Below, piece by piece: positions 24,994 to 35,050 of a stretch of DNA of 64,000 nt. The DNA comes from Klebsiella pneumoniae (GTDB lineage: Bacteria; Pseudomonadota; Gammaproteobacteria; Eutrophobiales; Eutrophobiaceae). The position numbers and the translations under genes were made by a program. The notes beneath the pieces are model-generated. The model was not told where the DNA came from. It did no database searches and saw nothing but the letters and a program-made list of their open reading frames with translations. Where the stretch lies: contig CAMDWI010000003.1 in NCBI GenBank assembly GCA_945878555.1, positions 84,287-148,286 on the forward strand, given 5' to 3'. How positions within the stretch are numbered: the first letter of the stretch is position 1; each line of letters starts with the position of its first letter.

Positions 24994-26463
24994 ATGAAGC
25001 CGTCACTCCAGTTAAAAATCAGCCAGAGTCTGACCATGACCCCGCAGTTGCAGCAGGCGATAAGTCTGTTACAGCTGTCGACTCTTGAGCTACAAACCGA
25101 GATCCAGGACGCACTGGATTCGAACATGATGCTGGAACTGGACGATGGTGGCGATGAGGTGCCCGACTTTCCTGCAGAAAGGCCGACAGAAATCCGCGAG
25201 GATATGGCCGAGCTTGAACTCAAGGATGATATCAACAGCCCTGAACTGTCAGCGGATCTGACCGGGGATCTACCGGTGGATACGGCATGGGACGATGTAT
25301 TTGATGAAAATATTTCCTACAGCAGTACTACGTCGACAGGCAATTCAGATTATTTCGAAAACCAGAAACCACGCGAAACTACACTCAGCGAACATTTGCT
25401 CTGGCAACTGAACCTGATCCCTGTCAGTGATGCTGACAAGGCCATAGCAATGACCATAATCGATGAGCTGGATCAGGATGGTTATCTGCAAATAACAGTA
25501 GAGGACGTTGTGCCGCTGCTGGATGAGGAGATCGGAGCCGGGCCGGAGGAGGTCGCGGCGGTACTGCGGCTGGTACAAATGATGGAGCCTGCGGGTATAG
25601 GTGCACGCGATCTGCGGGAATGTCTGCTACTCCAACTCGCACAATGTGATCGGAATACACCCTGGCTGGACAAGGCGCGCGAGGCTGTAAATCATCATAT
25701 GCACCTGCTCGCAGCTCACGATTATAACCAGCTGATGAAAAAACTGGGCATGGACCGTAACCAGCTGTCTGAAACTATTGCACTCATCCAGTCGTTAAAC
25801 CCCCGCCCGGCCAGACAAATACAGGATGATGCGGTCGAATACATTGTTCCGGATATTTACGTTAAAAAACTTAACGGTCACTGGCTGGTCGAACTTAATG
25901 GTGATGCCACTCCACGACTCAGGATTAATGCAGGGTATGCAAACATGATCAAGCGTGCAGACGGCAGCGCTGACAATAACTCACTCCGTGAACACCTGCA
26001 GGAGGCGCGCTGGTTGATTAAAAGCCTGCAAAGTCGTAGCGAAACGCTGTTGAAGGTGTCGACCTGTATCGTGGAAAGACAACAACCCTTTCTGGAACAC
26101 GGTGAACAGGCCATGCGGCCACTGGTGCTGCATGATATCGCCGAACAGCTGGGCATGCATGAGTCCACTATTTCCAGGGTAACTACCCGAAAATACATGC
26201 ATACTCCCCGGGGCATTTTTGAGCTGAAGTATTTCTTTTCCAGCCATGTCAGTACCGATGATGGTGGTGCAGCATCCTCGACCGCCATACGCGCATTTAT
26301 CAAAAAACTGGTAGCAGAAGAAGATGCCCAGAAACCACTGAGCGACAGCCGGATAGCCAAGGTACTCGGCGAACAAGGGATACAGGTTGCACGTCGGACC
26401 GTGGCCAAATATCGCGAGGCCATGGCAATACCACCATCCAATGAAAGAAAGCAGTTGATATAA
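24994..26463 (+). CDS. rpoN: RNA polymerase sigma-54 factor RpoN
   Basis: A 489-residue alternative sigma factor for enhancer-dependent promoters. Region I is the Gln/Leu-rich LKISQSLTMTPQLQQAISLLQLSTLEL. Region II is acidic (about 50-115). The core-binding and HTH domains follow, and the RpoN box ARRTVAKYREA lies near the C-terminus. It occupies its usual place between lptB and hpf. Confidence 0.97.
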   Translation: MKPSLQLKISQSLTMTPQLQQAISLLQLSTLELQTEIQDALDSNMMLELDDGGDEVPDFPAERPTEIREDMAELELKDDINSPELSADLTGDLPVDTAWDDVFDENISYSSTTSTGNSDYFENQKPRETTLSEHLLWQLNLIPVSDADKAIAMTIIDELDQDGYLQITVEDVVPLLDEEIGAGPEEVAAVLRLVQMMEPAGIGARDLRECLLLQLAQCDRNTPWLDKAREAVNHHMHLLAAHDYNQLMKKLGMDRNQLSETIALIQSLNPRPARQIQDDAVEYIVPDIYVKKLNGHWLVELNGDATPRLRINAGYANMIKRADGSADNNSLREHLQEARWLIKSLQSRSETLLKVSTCIVERQQPFLEHGEQAMRPLVLHDIAEQLGMHESTISRVTTRKYMHTPRGIFELKYFFSSHVSTDDGGAASSTAIRAFIKKLVAEEDAQKPLSDSRIAKVLGEQGIQVARRTVAKYREAMAIPPSNERKQLI

Positions 26464-26487
26464 CCCAACCTTAAAACGGAGACTACA

Positions 26488-26814
26488 ATGCAGATAAATA
26501 TTACCGGTCACCATCTGGACATCACGCCCGCGCTGCGATCCTATGTCCATGAGAAGTTTGAACGTCTGCAGCGTCATTTTGATCACATCACCAATAGCCA
26601 TGTCATCCTGTCCGTTGAAAAGGAACGGCAAAAGGCGGAGGCAACCGTTCATGTCAATCGCGGCAACCTGTTTGCCGAAGTTGAACACGATGACATGTAT
26701 GCTGCCATTGATATGCTGATAGACAAACTGGATCGGCAGCTGAAAAAACACAAGGAAAAGCTGACTGACCATCACAAGGGCAGTGGCGGAAACAAAGGCC
26801 TGGAACCACTCTGA
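26488..26814 (+). CDS. hpf: Ribosome hibernation promoting factor (short form)
   Basis: A 108-residue HPF/RaiA-family protein that binds the 30S subunit and stabilises dormant ribosomes. The opening MQINITGHHLDITPALRSYVHEKFERLQRHFDHI (in part) and DMYAAIDMLIDKLDRQLKKHKEK are typical. It lacks the C-terminal dimerisation domain of long HPF. It is 24 bp after rpoN with a clear GGAGA ribosome-binding site. Confidence 0.95.
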   Translation: MQINITGHHLDITPALRSYVHEKFERLQRHFDHITNSHVILSVEKERQKAEATVHVNRGNLFAEVEHDDMYAAIDMLIDKLDRQLKKHKEKLTDHHKGSGGNKGLEPL

Positions 26815-26849
26815 ACGATCCCATCACTCCCTTTCGACAAGACATATTC

Positions 26850-27296
26850 ATGGAAATATCTGAAATACTGGCACCGGACCGGGTGGTCTGCAATATAACA
26901 ATCAACAGCAAGAAGGCGGCGCTGGAGACACTGGCAGGCATGATTGCCTCCGCTGACCCTGAGTTAAGTCAGTCCGAGGTATTCGAGAGCCTGATTGCTC
27001 GAGAGCGCCTCGGCAGTACGGGTCTGGGACAAGGCATCGCCCTCCCCCATGGACGCAGAAAAGGCGGGATCCATACGCTGGCAGCGTTCATGCGGTTGCA
27101 GGCACCGATCCAGTATGACGCCATTGATCAGAAACCGGTCGACCTGCTTTTTGCATTGCTGGTCCCGGAAGCCTCTACCGAAGAACACCTTAATATCCTG
27201 TCAAGACTGGCAACGATGTTCAGCGACCCCGCTATCGTAAACAGTATCCGCACCGGTGAAACGACCGAGGGCGTCTACACGATACTTACCAGATAG
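26850..27296 (+). CDS. ptsN: Nitrogen PTS EIIA protein PtsN
   Basis: A 148-residue EIIA-Ntr, the terminal phosphoacceptor of the regulatory PTS. The phosphorylated His is in GIALPHGRRKG; SLIARERLGSTGLGQG-type sequence precedes it. It lies between hpf and hprK as in many beta- and gammaproteobacteria. Confidence 0.95.
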   Translation: MEISEILAPDRVVCNITINSKKAALETLAGMIASADPELSQSEVFESLIARERLGSTGLGQGIALPHGRRKGGIHTLAAFMRLQAPIQYDAIDQKPVDLLFALLVPEASTEEHLNILSRLATMFSDPAIVNSIRTGETTEGVYTILTR

Positions 27297-27301
27297 TATG
27301 T

Positions 27302-28306
27302 ATGACTGATCACCCGCATTCGATTGATATCAATTCGTTGTTTGAGCGCTACGGTGAAAAGTTAAACCTGAGCTGGATAGGCGGTAAACAGGGTGGTGGG
27401 CGCTTTATCGTGCCGGAGGAACCGCACGGACAGGGCGGGTTGTACAAACAGCAGCAAACCGGACAACATGATACAACCGGTCTGAGGTCGCTGGTGGGCT
27501 GTCTCAACCTGATCCACCCTCATCAGGTGCAGATCCTGGGCACACTGGAGCTCGAATATCTGGAGTCGCTACATGACCTCAGTCTGGATGAGTCGCTTAA
27601 CCAGTTATTCCAGTACCACCCTGCCTGCATCATGCTGGCTGAAGATCAAAAACCTTCCCCGCGCTTGTCCCTGCGCTGTAACGAACTTCATGTCCCACTG
27701 TTCAGTTCACCCCTGCCGAGCTATCGGCTGGCGTCCATGTTACGCTATTACCTGGCGGATATGCTTGCCGAAACAGTCATTCTGAATGGTGTATTCATGG
27801 AAGTGATGGATACCGGCGTATTGATAACAGGCCCAAGCGGGGTAGGCAAAAGTGAGTTGGCACTGGAACTGATAGCCCGCGGGCACAGGCTGGTGGCCGA
27901 TGATGCCACCAAGTTTTCGCGCGTCGGACCGGAACAGATATCCGGGACATGTCCTGAAATCCTGCAGGATTTTCTTGAGGTCCGCGGCCTCGGCATCATT
28001 AATGTGAGGAACACGTACGGGGACAGTAGTATAAAGGACGAAAAGTTGCTGCGGCTGATTGTACGACTGGAAGCGATGGAACGTTCGAGACTGCTGCAAC
28101 TGGACCGTCTGGACGGTGGGTCAACTATCCAGAGCATCCTGGAAGTGGCGATTCCGGAGATTACCCTGCCGGTCGCACCGGGACGTAATCTCGCCGTATT
28201 ACTTGAATGCGCGGTGCGTAACCATATACTGAAAATCCGCGGCTATAATGCCCCGGCAGAATTTATCAATAAACAACAACAACTGATAGACCAGAACGAT
28301 GACTGA
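27302..28306 (+). CDS. hprK: HPr kinase/phosphorylase HprK
   Basis: A 334-residue bifunctional enzyme that phosphorylates and dephosphorylates a Ser of HPr. The Walker A loop is TGPSGVGKSELALEL and the family signature is LEVRGLGIINVRNTYGD, followed by VAPGRNLAVLLECAVRNH. It starts 5 bp after ptsN and overlaps rapZ by 8 bp. HprK is missing from enterics, so its presence is a useful clue to the lineage. The likely target Ser is in the ptsH product encoded 0.9 kb downstream. Confidence 0.95.
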   Translation: MTDHPHSIDINSLFERYGEKLNLSWIGGKQGGGRFIVPEEPHGQGGLYKQQQTGQHDTTGLRSLVGCLNLIHPHQVQILGTLELEYLESLHDLSLDESLNQLFQYHPACIMLAEDQKPSPRLSLRCNELHVPLFSSPLPSYRLASMLRYYLADMLAETVILNGVFMEVMDTGVLITGPSGVGKSELALELIARGHRLVADDATKFSRVGPEQISGTCPEILQDFLEVRGLGIINVRNTYGDSSIKDEKLLRLIVRLEAMERSRLLQLDRLDGGSTIQSILEVAIPEITLPVAPGRNLAVLLECAVRNHILKIRGYNAPAEFINKQQQLIDQNDD

Positions 28307-29159
28307 TAGGGAAAAACACAGGGTGGTTTTTGTCAGCGGGCTCTCCGGGGCAGGAAAATCCGTTGTGTTGCACGCGCTGGAAGATCTGGATTTTTACTGT
28401 ATCGATAATTTTCCGATTAGTTTGCTGGACAAGTTGTCCGAACAAATCGACCAGTATCCCCGATCAATCGCCATCGGTATCAACGTACGCTGTCAGGAAC
28501 ACCGGATTCAGGAACTGCCCCACACGATCAACCGGTTCAAGCTGAAGAAAATAGATGCCGAGCTTGTCTATCTGGAGGCAGATGACGAGATCCTTACCAA
28601 ACGGTTTAGCGAAACCCGGAGGAAACATCCGTTTTCAACAACCTTACAATCATTAAAGGATGCGATAGAAAACGAGAAGGAACTGCTCAGACCACTGGCC
28701 ATTATTGCCGATCTGAAAATTGACTCCAGTCATACCTCCGTCCACGATTTGCGTAAAATCATCAACGAGCGGGTAATGGGCAGGGCGGCCACCTCACTTT
28801 CGATTCAGTTAATGTCCTTTGGTTTCAAACATGGCACTCCGCGCGATGCTGATTTCATGTTTGATGTGCGCTGTCTGCCAAACCCCTACTGGATCAAGGA
28901 TCTTCGTGCCTTTTCCGGCAAGGACGAACCGGTCAGAGAATACCTGCAACGCCAGCCGCTGGTTATGAAAATGTCTGAGCAACTGAACCAGTTTGTGTCA
29001 GAATGGATACCAAGTTTCGAGGCGGAAAACCGCAGTTACCTGACCATTGCCATCGGCTGTACCGGTGGTCGCCACCGATCTGTATTCCTGATAAACCGGA
29101 TGGCAGAAAAAATCCAGGCCGAGGGCAGACAGGTGCTGGTAAGACACCGGGACATGTAG
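28299..29159 (+). CDS. rapZ: RNase adapter RapZ / nucleotide-binding protein
   Basis: A 286-residue P-loop protein. Walker A is VSGLSGAGKSVVLHALEDL, and the C-terminal domain has FGFKHGTPRDADFMFDVRCLPNP and GCTGGRHRSVFLINRM. In E. coli RapZ guides RNase E to GlmZ sRNA and so sets amino-sugar supply for the envelope; other relatives bind nucleotides without a known sRNA. No GlmZ-like RNA was seen here. It overlaps hprK and precedes ptsH by 12 bp. Confidence 0.93.
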   Translation: MTDREKHRVVFVSGLSGAGKSVVLHALEDLDFYCIDNFPISLLDKLSEQIDQYPRSIAIGINVRCQEHRIQELPHTINRFKLKKIDAELVYLEADDEILTKRFSETRRKHPFSTTLQSLKDAIENEKELLRPLAIIADLKIDSSHTSVHDLRKIINERVMGRAATSLSIQLMSFGFKHGTPRDADFMFDVRCLPNPYWIKDLRAFSGKDEPVREYLQRQPLVMKMSEQLNQFVSEWIPSFEAENRSYLTIAIGCTGGRHRSVFLINRMAEKIQAEGRQVLVRHRDM

Positions 29160-29171
29160 CAGGAGAATAGC

Positions 29172-29441
29172 GTGCAGCACAAGGAAATTACCATCATTAA
29201 CAAGCTGGGTTTGCATGCACGTGCTGCGGCTAAACTGGTACAAACGGCGTCCGCTTTTTCCAGCGACATCTCGGTGGCGCATAATAGCAAGAAGGTAAGC
29301 GGAAAAAGTATCATGGGCATCATGATGCTTGCAGCCTCCCGCGGAACAACCGTGGAAATCATCACCGTCGGCACGGATGAACAGGAAGCGATGCAGGCAC
29401 TGGAAACCCTGATACTCGACCGATTTGGCGAGGGCGAATAA
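29172..29441 (+). CDS. ptsH: Phosphocarrier protein HPr/NPr
   Basis: An 89-residue HPr-family carrier. The phosphorylated His is in LGLHARAAAKLV near residue 15 and the HprK-type Ser region is KKVSGKSIMGIMML near residue 45. The start is GTG 29172 after AGGAGA. With ptsN and hprK it forms the regulatory PTS; the EI component (PtsP) is not in the window. Confidence 0.94.
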   Translation: MQHKEITIINKLGLHARAAAKLVQTASAFSSDISVAHNSKKVSGKSIMGIMMLAASRGTTVEIITVGTDEQEAMQALETLILDRFGEGE

Positions 29442-29517
29442 CGATCTTCTTCCTCATAATATCCGGCATGCCAACTCGAGACATTCGGCCTGTCACGATC
29501 TGGCTATAACTAATCCG

Positions 29518-29537
29518 GTTGTTTTAAATGAAACAAC
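29518..29537. terminator. Hairpin between convergent ptsH and DUF2782 gene
   Basis: GTTGTTT (29518-29524) pairs perfectly with AAACAAC (29531-29537) over a 6-base loop in a 114-bp convergent gap. CCGGTT and AACCGG flank it and may extend the stem imperfectly. It is a plausible but weak bidirectional terminator. Confidence 0.4.
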
Positions 29538-29555
29538 GCTAACCGGCAGTTCAGG

Positions 29556-29903
29556 CTACCATTCGAAGAGCACCCACTGCGGCACCACAACATCATCACC
29601 CAGCTTGCTGGTTCGAAACTCCATCATCCCGTCACCGTCCCGATCCAGCAGGTAATAGGGTGCGCCCGCAGATGGCGTGATCTTGACCATATACAGTCGG
29701 CCATTGACCCTGTACTCCTCTACGGTCGATTTCTCTTTCTGCAGGATGGTGACCTCGGGTTCTATCGGCTCTCCACTCTGCAACGGCTCGGGAATATCCG
29801 GCGGCGGGGGGACGGCATCGAGCGGGGCTTCGTTATTGTCCTGGGCTAACGCCATGTTTGCGATCACCAGAACCATTAACAGCGATAAGGCGAATTTATT
29901 CAT
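29556..29903 (-). CDS. DUF2782 family periplasmic protein
   Basis: From ATG 29903 (MNKFALSLLMV) a 115-residue protein with a signal peptide ending near NMALAQ, a Pro-rich acidic stretch (PPPPDIPEP), and a small C-terminal domain with EYRVNGRLYMVKITPSAG, YYLLDRDGDGMME and PQWVLFEW. This is the DUF2782 family often found beside polA in proteobacteria; function unknown. The extra 7 codons up to 29924 would spoil the signal peptide. Confidence 0.8.
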   Translation of the reverse strand: MNKFALSLLMVLVIANMALAQDNNEAPLDAVPPPPDIPEPLQSGEPIEPEVTILQKEKSTVEEYRVNGRLYMVKITPSAGAPYYLLDRDGDGMMEFRTSKLGDDVVVPQWVLFEW

Positions 29904-29930
29904 CTCTTGCACCTCTGACAACACTTCCGG

Positions 29931-30635
29931 TTAACCATCTATTTTTACAGCACTGGCCGCTTCCGTCGCGCCTTCATAATAGTTCAATATAGCACTGACG
30001 ACTTGATGTGGATCATCTATTACGGTGATCAACCGCAGATCCTCGGTACTAAGCATGTTTTCTGCCAGCATGCGGGTCCTGATCCAGTCGAGCAGGCCTT
30101 GCCAGTATTCACTGTTCACCAGGATTATCGGTATCCTGCGACTCTTCCCGGTCTGGGTAAGTGTCAGGATTTCCGCCAGCTCGTCCAGTGTGCCAAAACC
30201 GCCCGGGAATACCACGTAGGCACAGGCATATTTGACAAACATGACCTTGCGACTGAAAAAATGCCGGAAATTGAGCGACAGGTCCTGGTATTTATTCGAA
30301 ACCTGCTCGTGCGGCAAGATGATATTCAGGCCGACACTCTTCGACTTGCCGGCGTAAGCACCCTTGTTGAACGCCTCCATCATGCCGGGCCCCCCTCCGG
30401 TGACCACACTGAATCCGGCATCGGACAACAATCTCGCCAGCCGTTCTCCCTGTTTGTAATTGTCATGATCGGGTGAAGTCCGCGCCGAACCAAACATACT
30501 GACGGACGGCTGGATCCCGGCGAGTTTCTCATACCCCTCGACAAACTCTGCCATAATCTGGAAGACCTTCCAGGATTCGGCCGAGAGGTCCGCCCCGGTC
30601 ACCGGAAGGTGGGCAGAATCATGTTTCTCATTCAT
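29931..30635 (-). CDS. LOG-family Rossmann protein (TIGR00730-like)
   Basis: From ATG 30635 a 234-residue protein with VSMFGSARTSP, VVTGGGPGMMEAFNKGAY and the phosphoribohydrolase motif FPGGFGTLDELAEIL. The family includes cytokinin-activating LOG enzymes and bacterial nucleotide 5'-monophosphate nucleosidases. It probably releases a base from a nucleoside monophosphate, but the substrate is unknown. It is divergent from polA, with about 40 bp between the starts. The longer frame to 30749 runs into polA and is rejected. Confidence 0.86.
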   Translation of the reverse strand: MNEKHDSAHLPVTGADLSAESWKVFQIMAEFVEGYEKLAGIQPSVSMFGSARTSPDHDNYKQGERLARLLSDAGFSVVTGGGPGMMEAFNKGAYAGKSKSVGLNIILPHEQVSNKYQDLSLNFRHFFSRKVMFVKYACAYVVFPGGFGTLDELAEILTLTQTGKSRRIPIILVNSEYWQGLLDWIRTRMLAENMLSTEDLRLITVIDDPHQVVSAILNYYEGATEAASAVKIDG

Positions 30636-30676
30636 AATAGGACTCCTGTCCTGCTGATGTGATCTTTCAATAACCG

Positions 30677-33379
30677 ATGACACAAAAAACCCTGGTCCTC
30701 GTTGACGGCTCTTACTACCTGTTCCGGGCCTATCATGCCATGCCGGCATTCACAAACTCGGCCGGGGAACCCACCGGGGCAATTTATGGCGTACTCAACA
30801 TGCTCCATAAACTGCGTAATGATTACAACCCGGACTACTTTGCCGTTGTATTCGATGCGAAGGGCAAGAATTTTCGCAATGACTGGTATCCCGAATACAA
30901 GGCACACCGTCCTCCGGTACCGGAGGAGCTGACAGGCCAGATAGCCCCGCTGCATGAGATTATACACGCCGAAGGTTATCCCTTGCTCGTCATTGATGAT
31001 GTAGAAGCCGACGATGTGATCGCGACACTTGCCACCCGTGCAGCCGCCCACGGTATCCGCACGATTATCTCGACCGGCGACAAGGATCTTGCCCAGATTG
31101 TGGGCGACGATATCAATCTGATCAATACGATGACCAACAAGCTGCTTGATCGTGCGGGTGTGATAGAAAAGTTCGGTGTACCGCCCGAGCGAATCGTGGA
31201 CTATCTTGCCCTGGTCGGAGATACCGCAGATAACGTACCGGGGGTACCCAACGTCGGTCCGAAAACAGCGGCAAAATGGCTGGGTCTCTATGGCTCTCTG
31301 GATGAGGTGATCCGCAACGCCGATCTGATTGGTGGCAAGGTCGGAGATAACCTGCGCGCAAGCCTGGACAAGCTCGATCTCTGCAGGCGACTGGTGACAT
31401 TAAAATCAGACGTGGCGCTGGATCGGGATTTTGACAGCCTGCAGATGGCGGTACCTGATTACGAGACTCTGGCCAGATCCTACAAACGCTGGGAGTTCAG
31501 GACCTGGCTCGCTCAACTACCGGGAAATAACGACAGTCCTGCCAGAACGGCATTGCCCGACGACGCGCGGAGTGCCCGCTATGAAACCATCTTTACAACC
31601 GAGGCACTGGATAACTGGATAACCCGACTGCAACAGGCCCCCTTGTTCGCTTTCGACACCGAAACTACCAGTCTGGACTATATGAATGCAGGTATCGTTG
31701 GCCTGTCGTTTGCTATTGAGCCCGGTCATGCGGCCTATGTGCCCGTTGCACATGATTACACAGGGGCTCCGAGCCAGCTGTCCCGGGAGCTCGTGCTCGA
31801 AAAACTGCGTCCACTCCTGTGTTCGCCTGACCATCCCAAGCTCGGCCATAACCTGAAATACGACCGCAATGTGCTGGGCAATTACGGAATTGATCTTGCC
31901 GGTATTCGCCACGACTCTATGTTGCAGTCGTATGTGCTGGACAGCACGGCCAGCCGTCATGACATGGACTCGCTCGCCCTGAAATTGCTCGACTACAAGA
32001 CCATTCATTATGAGGATGTGGCGGGCAAGGGGGCAAAGCAGGTGTGTTTTGATCAGGTTCCGGTAGAGACAGCGGCAACCTATGCTGCTGAAGACGCTGA
32101 CATTACGCTGCAATTACATAACAAACAATGGCCGGTTTTAAGTGCGCAGGATAGCCAGAGACAGCTGTATGAACGAATAGAAATACCGTTGATCACTGTC
32201 CTCTCCAACATGGAGCGGAGCGGTGTACTGATTGATGCAAACATGCTTGCATGCCAGAGCGCAGAGTTGTCCCTGCGTATGGCACAAATTGATACCGAGG
32301 CACAACAGCTGGCTGGCGAGCCTTTCAATATCAGCTCACCGCGCCAGATCCAGACCATATTGTATGAAAAGCTGGGATTGCCGGTACTGGAAAAAACACC
32401 GACCGGACAGCCGTCCACGGCAGAATCCGTACTGCAGGAGCTGGCTGCAGAACATGCGCTGCCACAGCTGATACTTGATTATCGTGGCATGAGTAAACTG
32501 AAATCCACCTACACCGACCGCCTCCCCGAGCAGATAAATGCAAGAACCGGCAGGGTGCATACGTCCTATCACCAGGCTGTCGCCTCAACCGGCCGATTGT
32601 CCTCGTCGGATCCCAACCTGCAAAACATTCCGATTCGATCGGCAGAAGGCAGGAAAATCCGGCAGGCGTTCATCGCGCCACCTGGCTGGGTGCTGGTCGC
32701 TGCAGACTATTCGCAGATCGAACTGCGTATCATGGCGCACCTGTCTGGTGACCAGGCGTTGCTCTCTGCTTTTTCGCGAAATGAGGACATCCACAAGGCA
32801 ACAGCGGCTGAAATTTTCGGCCTGGATCCGTACGCGGTAACCACCGAGCAACGCCGGGCAGCCAAGGCCATCAATTTCGGCCTGATCTATGGCATGTCTG
32901 CCTTCGGTCTGGCGCGCCAGCTGGGTATAGAGCGGGACAAGGCGCGGATCTGGGTTGATAGATACTTCGAACGTTATCCCGCCGTAAAAAACTATATGGA
33001 CCGGACCCGGACCCAGGCAAAACAGGACGGTTTTGTGGAAACGGTATTCAAGCGCAGGCTCTATTTACCTGAAATCAATTCCCGCAATGCAGCACGTCGC
33101 CAGTATGCGGAGCGGACGGCTATCAATGCACCCATGCAGGGTACGGCGGCTGATATTATCAAGCGGGCCATGATCGACATCGACAACCATATCTTGTCGG
33201 GTTCTGACCATATTCGCATGATTATGCAGGTTCATGACGAACTGGTTTTCGAGATTCGACAGGGACATGAAGATGAGCTGGTACTCGAGATCAGAAAAAT
33301 AATGTCCAGGGTACCTGAACTGGACGTTCCGGTACTGGTAGAAATCGGCACGGGCAAAAACTGGGATGAAGCACATTAA
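30677..33379 (+). CDS. polA: DNA polymerase I PolA
   Basis: A 900-residue three-domain polymerase. The 5'-nuclease domain (about 1-285) has LVDGSYYLFRAYHA and STGDKDLAQIV. The 3'-5' exonuclease (about 310-500) keeps acidic residues in FAFDTETTSLDYM, so proofreading is probably active. The polymerase domain has motif A DYSQIELRIMAHLSG, motif B RRAAKAINFGLIYGMSAFG and motif C QVHDELVFEI. Length is close to the usual 900-930. Confidence 0.97.
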   Translation: MTQKTLVLVDGSYYLFRAYHAMPAFTNSAGEPTGAIYGVLNMLHKLRNDYNPDYFAVVFDAKGKNFRNDWYPEYKAHRPPVPEELTGQIAPLHEIIHAEGYPLLVIDDVEADDVIATLATRAAAHGIRTIISTGDKDLAQIVGDDINLINTMTNKLLDRAGVIEKFGVPPERIVDYLALVGDTADNVPGVPNVGPKTAAKWLGLYGSLDEVIRNADLIGGKVGDNLRASLDKLDLCRRLVTLKSDVALDRDFDSLQMAVPDYETLARSYKRWEFRTWLAQLPGNNDSPARTALPDDARSARYETIFTTEALDNWITRLQQAPLFAFDTETTSLDYMNAGIVGLSFAIEPGHAAYVPVAHDYTGAPSQLSRELVLEKLRPLLCSPDHPKLGHNLKYDRNVLGNYGIDLAGIRHDSMLQSYVLDSTASRHDMDSLALKLLDYKTIHYEDVAGKGAKQVCFDQVPVETAATYAAEDADITLQLHNKQWPVLSAQDSQRQLYERIEIPLITVLSNMERSGVLIDANMLACQSAELSLRMAQIDTEAQQLAGEPFNISSPRQIQTILYEKLGLPVLEKTPTGQPSTAESVLQELAAEHALPQLILDYRGMSKLKSTYTDRLPEQINARTGRVHTSYHQAVASTGRLSSSDPNLQNIPIRSAEGRKIRQAFIAPPGWVLVAADYSQIELRIMAHLSGDQALLSAFSRNEDIHKATAAEIFGLDPYAVTTEQRRAAKAINFGLIYGMSAFGLARQLGIERDKARIWVDRYFERYPAVKNYMDRTRTQAKQDGFVETVFKRRLYLPEINSRNAARRQYAERTAINAPMQGTAADIIKRAMIDIDNHILSGSDHIRMIMQVHDELVFEIRQGHEDELVLEIRKIMSRVPELDVPVLVEIGTGKNWDEAH

Positions 33380-33521
33380 AATGGCCAGAACCCGGCTATT
33401 AAAAAAATTTTTAGGCTTGGGCTGTTACTATGCTAACATTTAACGAAAATACACCCGTAATCTGGGACATATCAATCTTTAACACTATCTGAAAACTGTT
33501 CGAGATCATCAGGAATCACCC

Positions 33522-34265
33522 GTGTTGTTAATACCCGCAATAGATATCAAGGACGGAAAATGTGTCCGTCTTCGTCAAGGACGCATGGACGATGAAACCG
33601 TCTATGGCAACAGCCCGCTGGACGTGGCTGCAAGATGGGTACAGGAAGGCGCCAAACGGCTTCATATAGTGGACCTGAACGGCGCAGTCTCCGGTAAACC
33701 CGGTAATGCTGATATTATCCATAACATTGCCGAGACCTTCCCGGACATTATCCTGCAAGTCGGAGGCGGCATACGCCATGAAGACACTATCCAGACCTAT
33801 CTGGATGCAGGCGTAAATTACGTCATTATCGGCACCCGCGCCGTGACCACACCACATTTTGTTTCAGATGTCTGTCTGGAATTCCCTGGTCATGTAATCG
33901 TCGGTCTTGATGCGCGTGACGGCAAACTGGCCACAGAAGGCTGGTCCAAACTGTCAAACCATGATGTGGTTGATATGGCACGCAGGTTTGAAGACGACGG
34001 CGTGGCCTCAATTATTTTTACCGATATCGGACGTGACGGCATGATGAGCGCTGTCAACATTGAGGCCACACTAAACTTGTGTCGCCAGATAACCATCCCG
34101 GTAATTGCGTCAGGCGGTATCGGTAGTATGGAGGACATCAAGGCACTTTGCGCCATTGCGTCCGAAGGGATAGAAGGCGCAATAACCGGGCGGGCCATCT
34201 ATGAAGGTGCTCTCGACTTTGCGGAAGCACAAAAATACGTAAATGCACATTGTAAAAAAACCTGA
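33522..34265 (+). CDS. hisA: ProFAR isomerase HisA
   Basis: A 247-residue (beta-alpha)8 barrel enzyme of histidine synthesis. The catalytic Asp is in [18 protein letters not shown] near residue 8, with [14 protein letters not shown] providing the second Asp and phosphate sites in the repeated half-barrels. It starts at GTG 33522, 7 bases after AGGA. hisB and hisH, which usually precede hisA, are absent here. Confidence 0.95.
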   Translation: MLLIPAIDIKDGKCVRLRQGRMDDETVYGNSPLDVAARWVQEGAKRLHIVDLNGAVSGKPGNADIIHNIAETFPDIILQVGGGIRHEDTIQTYLDAGVNYVIIGTRAVTTPHFVSDVCLEFPGHVIVGLDARDGKLATEGWSKLSNHDVVDMARRFEDDGVASIIFTDIGRDGMMSAVNIEATLNLCRQITIPVIASGGIGSMEDIKALCAIASEGIEGAITGRAIYEGALDFAEAQKYVNAHCKKT

Positions 34266-34274
34266 TTTGCCCGC

Positions 34275-35048
34275 ATGAGCCTGGCAAAACGGGTTATTCC
34301 CTGTCTGGATGTAGATGCCGGCAGGGTGGTTAAAGGAGTCCGGTTTGTTGATATCCGCGACGCCGGTGACCCCGTTGAAATAGCCCGACGCTACGATGAA
34401 CAGGGTGCCGATGAAATTACCTTCCTCGATATAACCGCCAGCAGTGATAATCGCGCCACCATGGTTCAACTGGTTGAGGCTGTCGCCGGCCAGGTTTTTA
34501 TCCCGCTGACTGTCGGTGGCGGAATTCGTAGTATTGATGATATCCGCAGGATGCTTATTGCTGGCGCTGACAAGGTCAGCATCAATTCCGCCGCGATACA
34601 GAACCCGGAGTTTGTCCGACAGGCGTCCCGTCAGTTTGGCTCACAGTGCATCGTCGTGGCCATTGATGCCAAACAGACCGGCCCCGATCCGGCGCAGCCA
34701 CACTGGGAAGTATTCACCCACGGAGGCAGACGTAATACCGGCATCAATGCGATTGAATGGGCCATCCAGGCCGAACAACTGGGCGCAGGTGAAATCCTGT
34801 TGACCAGCATGGATCGCGACGGGACCCGTAACGGTTTTGATCTGGCGCTGACCAGCGCGGTCAGCCGCGCTGTTTCGATACCGGTCATCGCCTCGGGAGG
34901 TGTCGGCAGCCTGCCGCATCTGGTTGACGGAATACTTGAGGGCCAGGCTGATGCGGTACTCGCGGCCAGTATCTTTCATTTTGGTGAACACACGGTAAAA
35001 GAGGCGAAAACTCTGATGGCTCAGCATGCCATCTCGGTGCGATTGTAA
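34275..35048 (+). CDS. hisF: Imidazole glycerol-phosphate synthase cyclase subunit HisF
   Basis: A 257-residue barrel that forms imidazole glycerol phosphate and AICAR with ammonia from HisH. Catalytic acids are in [15 protein letters not shown] (near residue 11) and [15 protein letters not shown]. It lies 9 bp after hisA and 2 bp before hisI. Its glutaminase partner HisH must be encoded elsewhere. Confidence 0.96.
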   Translation: MSLAKRVIPCLDVDAGRVVKGVRFVDIRDAGDPVEIARRYDEQGADEITFLDITASSDNRATMVQLVEAVAGQVFIPLTVGGGIRSIDDIRRMLIAGADKVSINSAAIQNPEFVRQASRQFGSQCIVVAIDAKQTGPDPAQPHWEVFTHGGRRNTGINAIEWAIQAEQLGAGEILLTSMDRDGTRNGFDLALTSAVSRAVSIPVIASGGVGSLPHLVDGILEGQADAVLAASIFHFGEHTVKEAKTLMAQHAISVRL

Positions 35049-35050
35049 AC

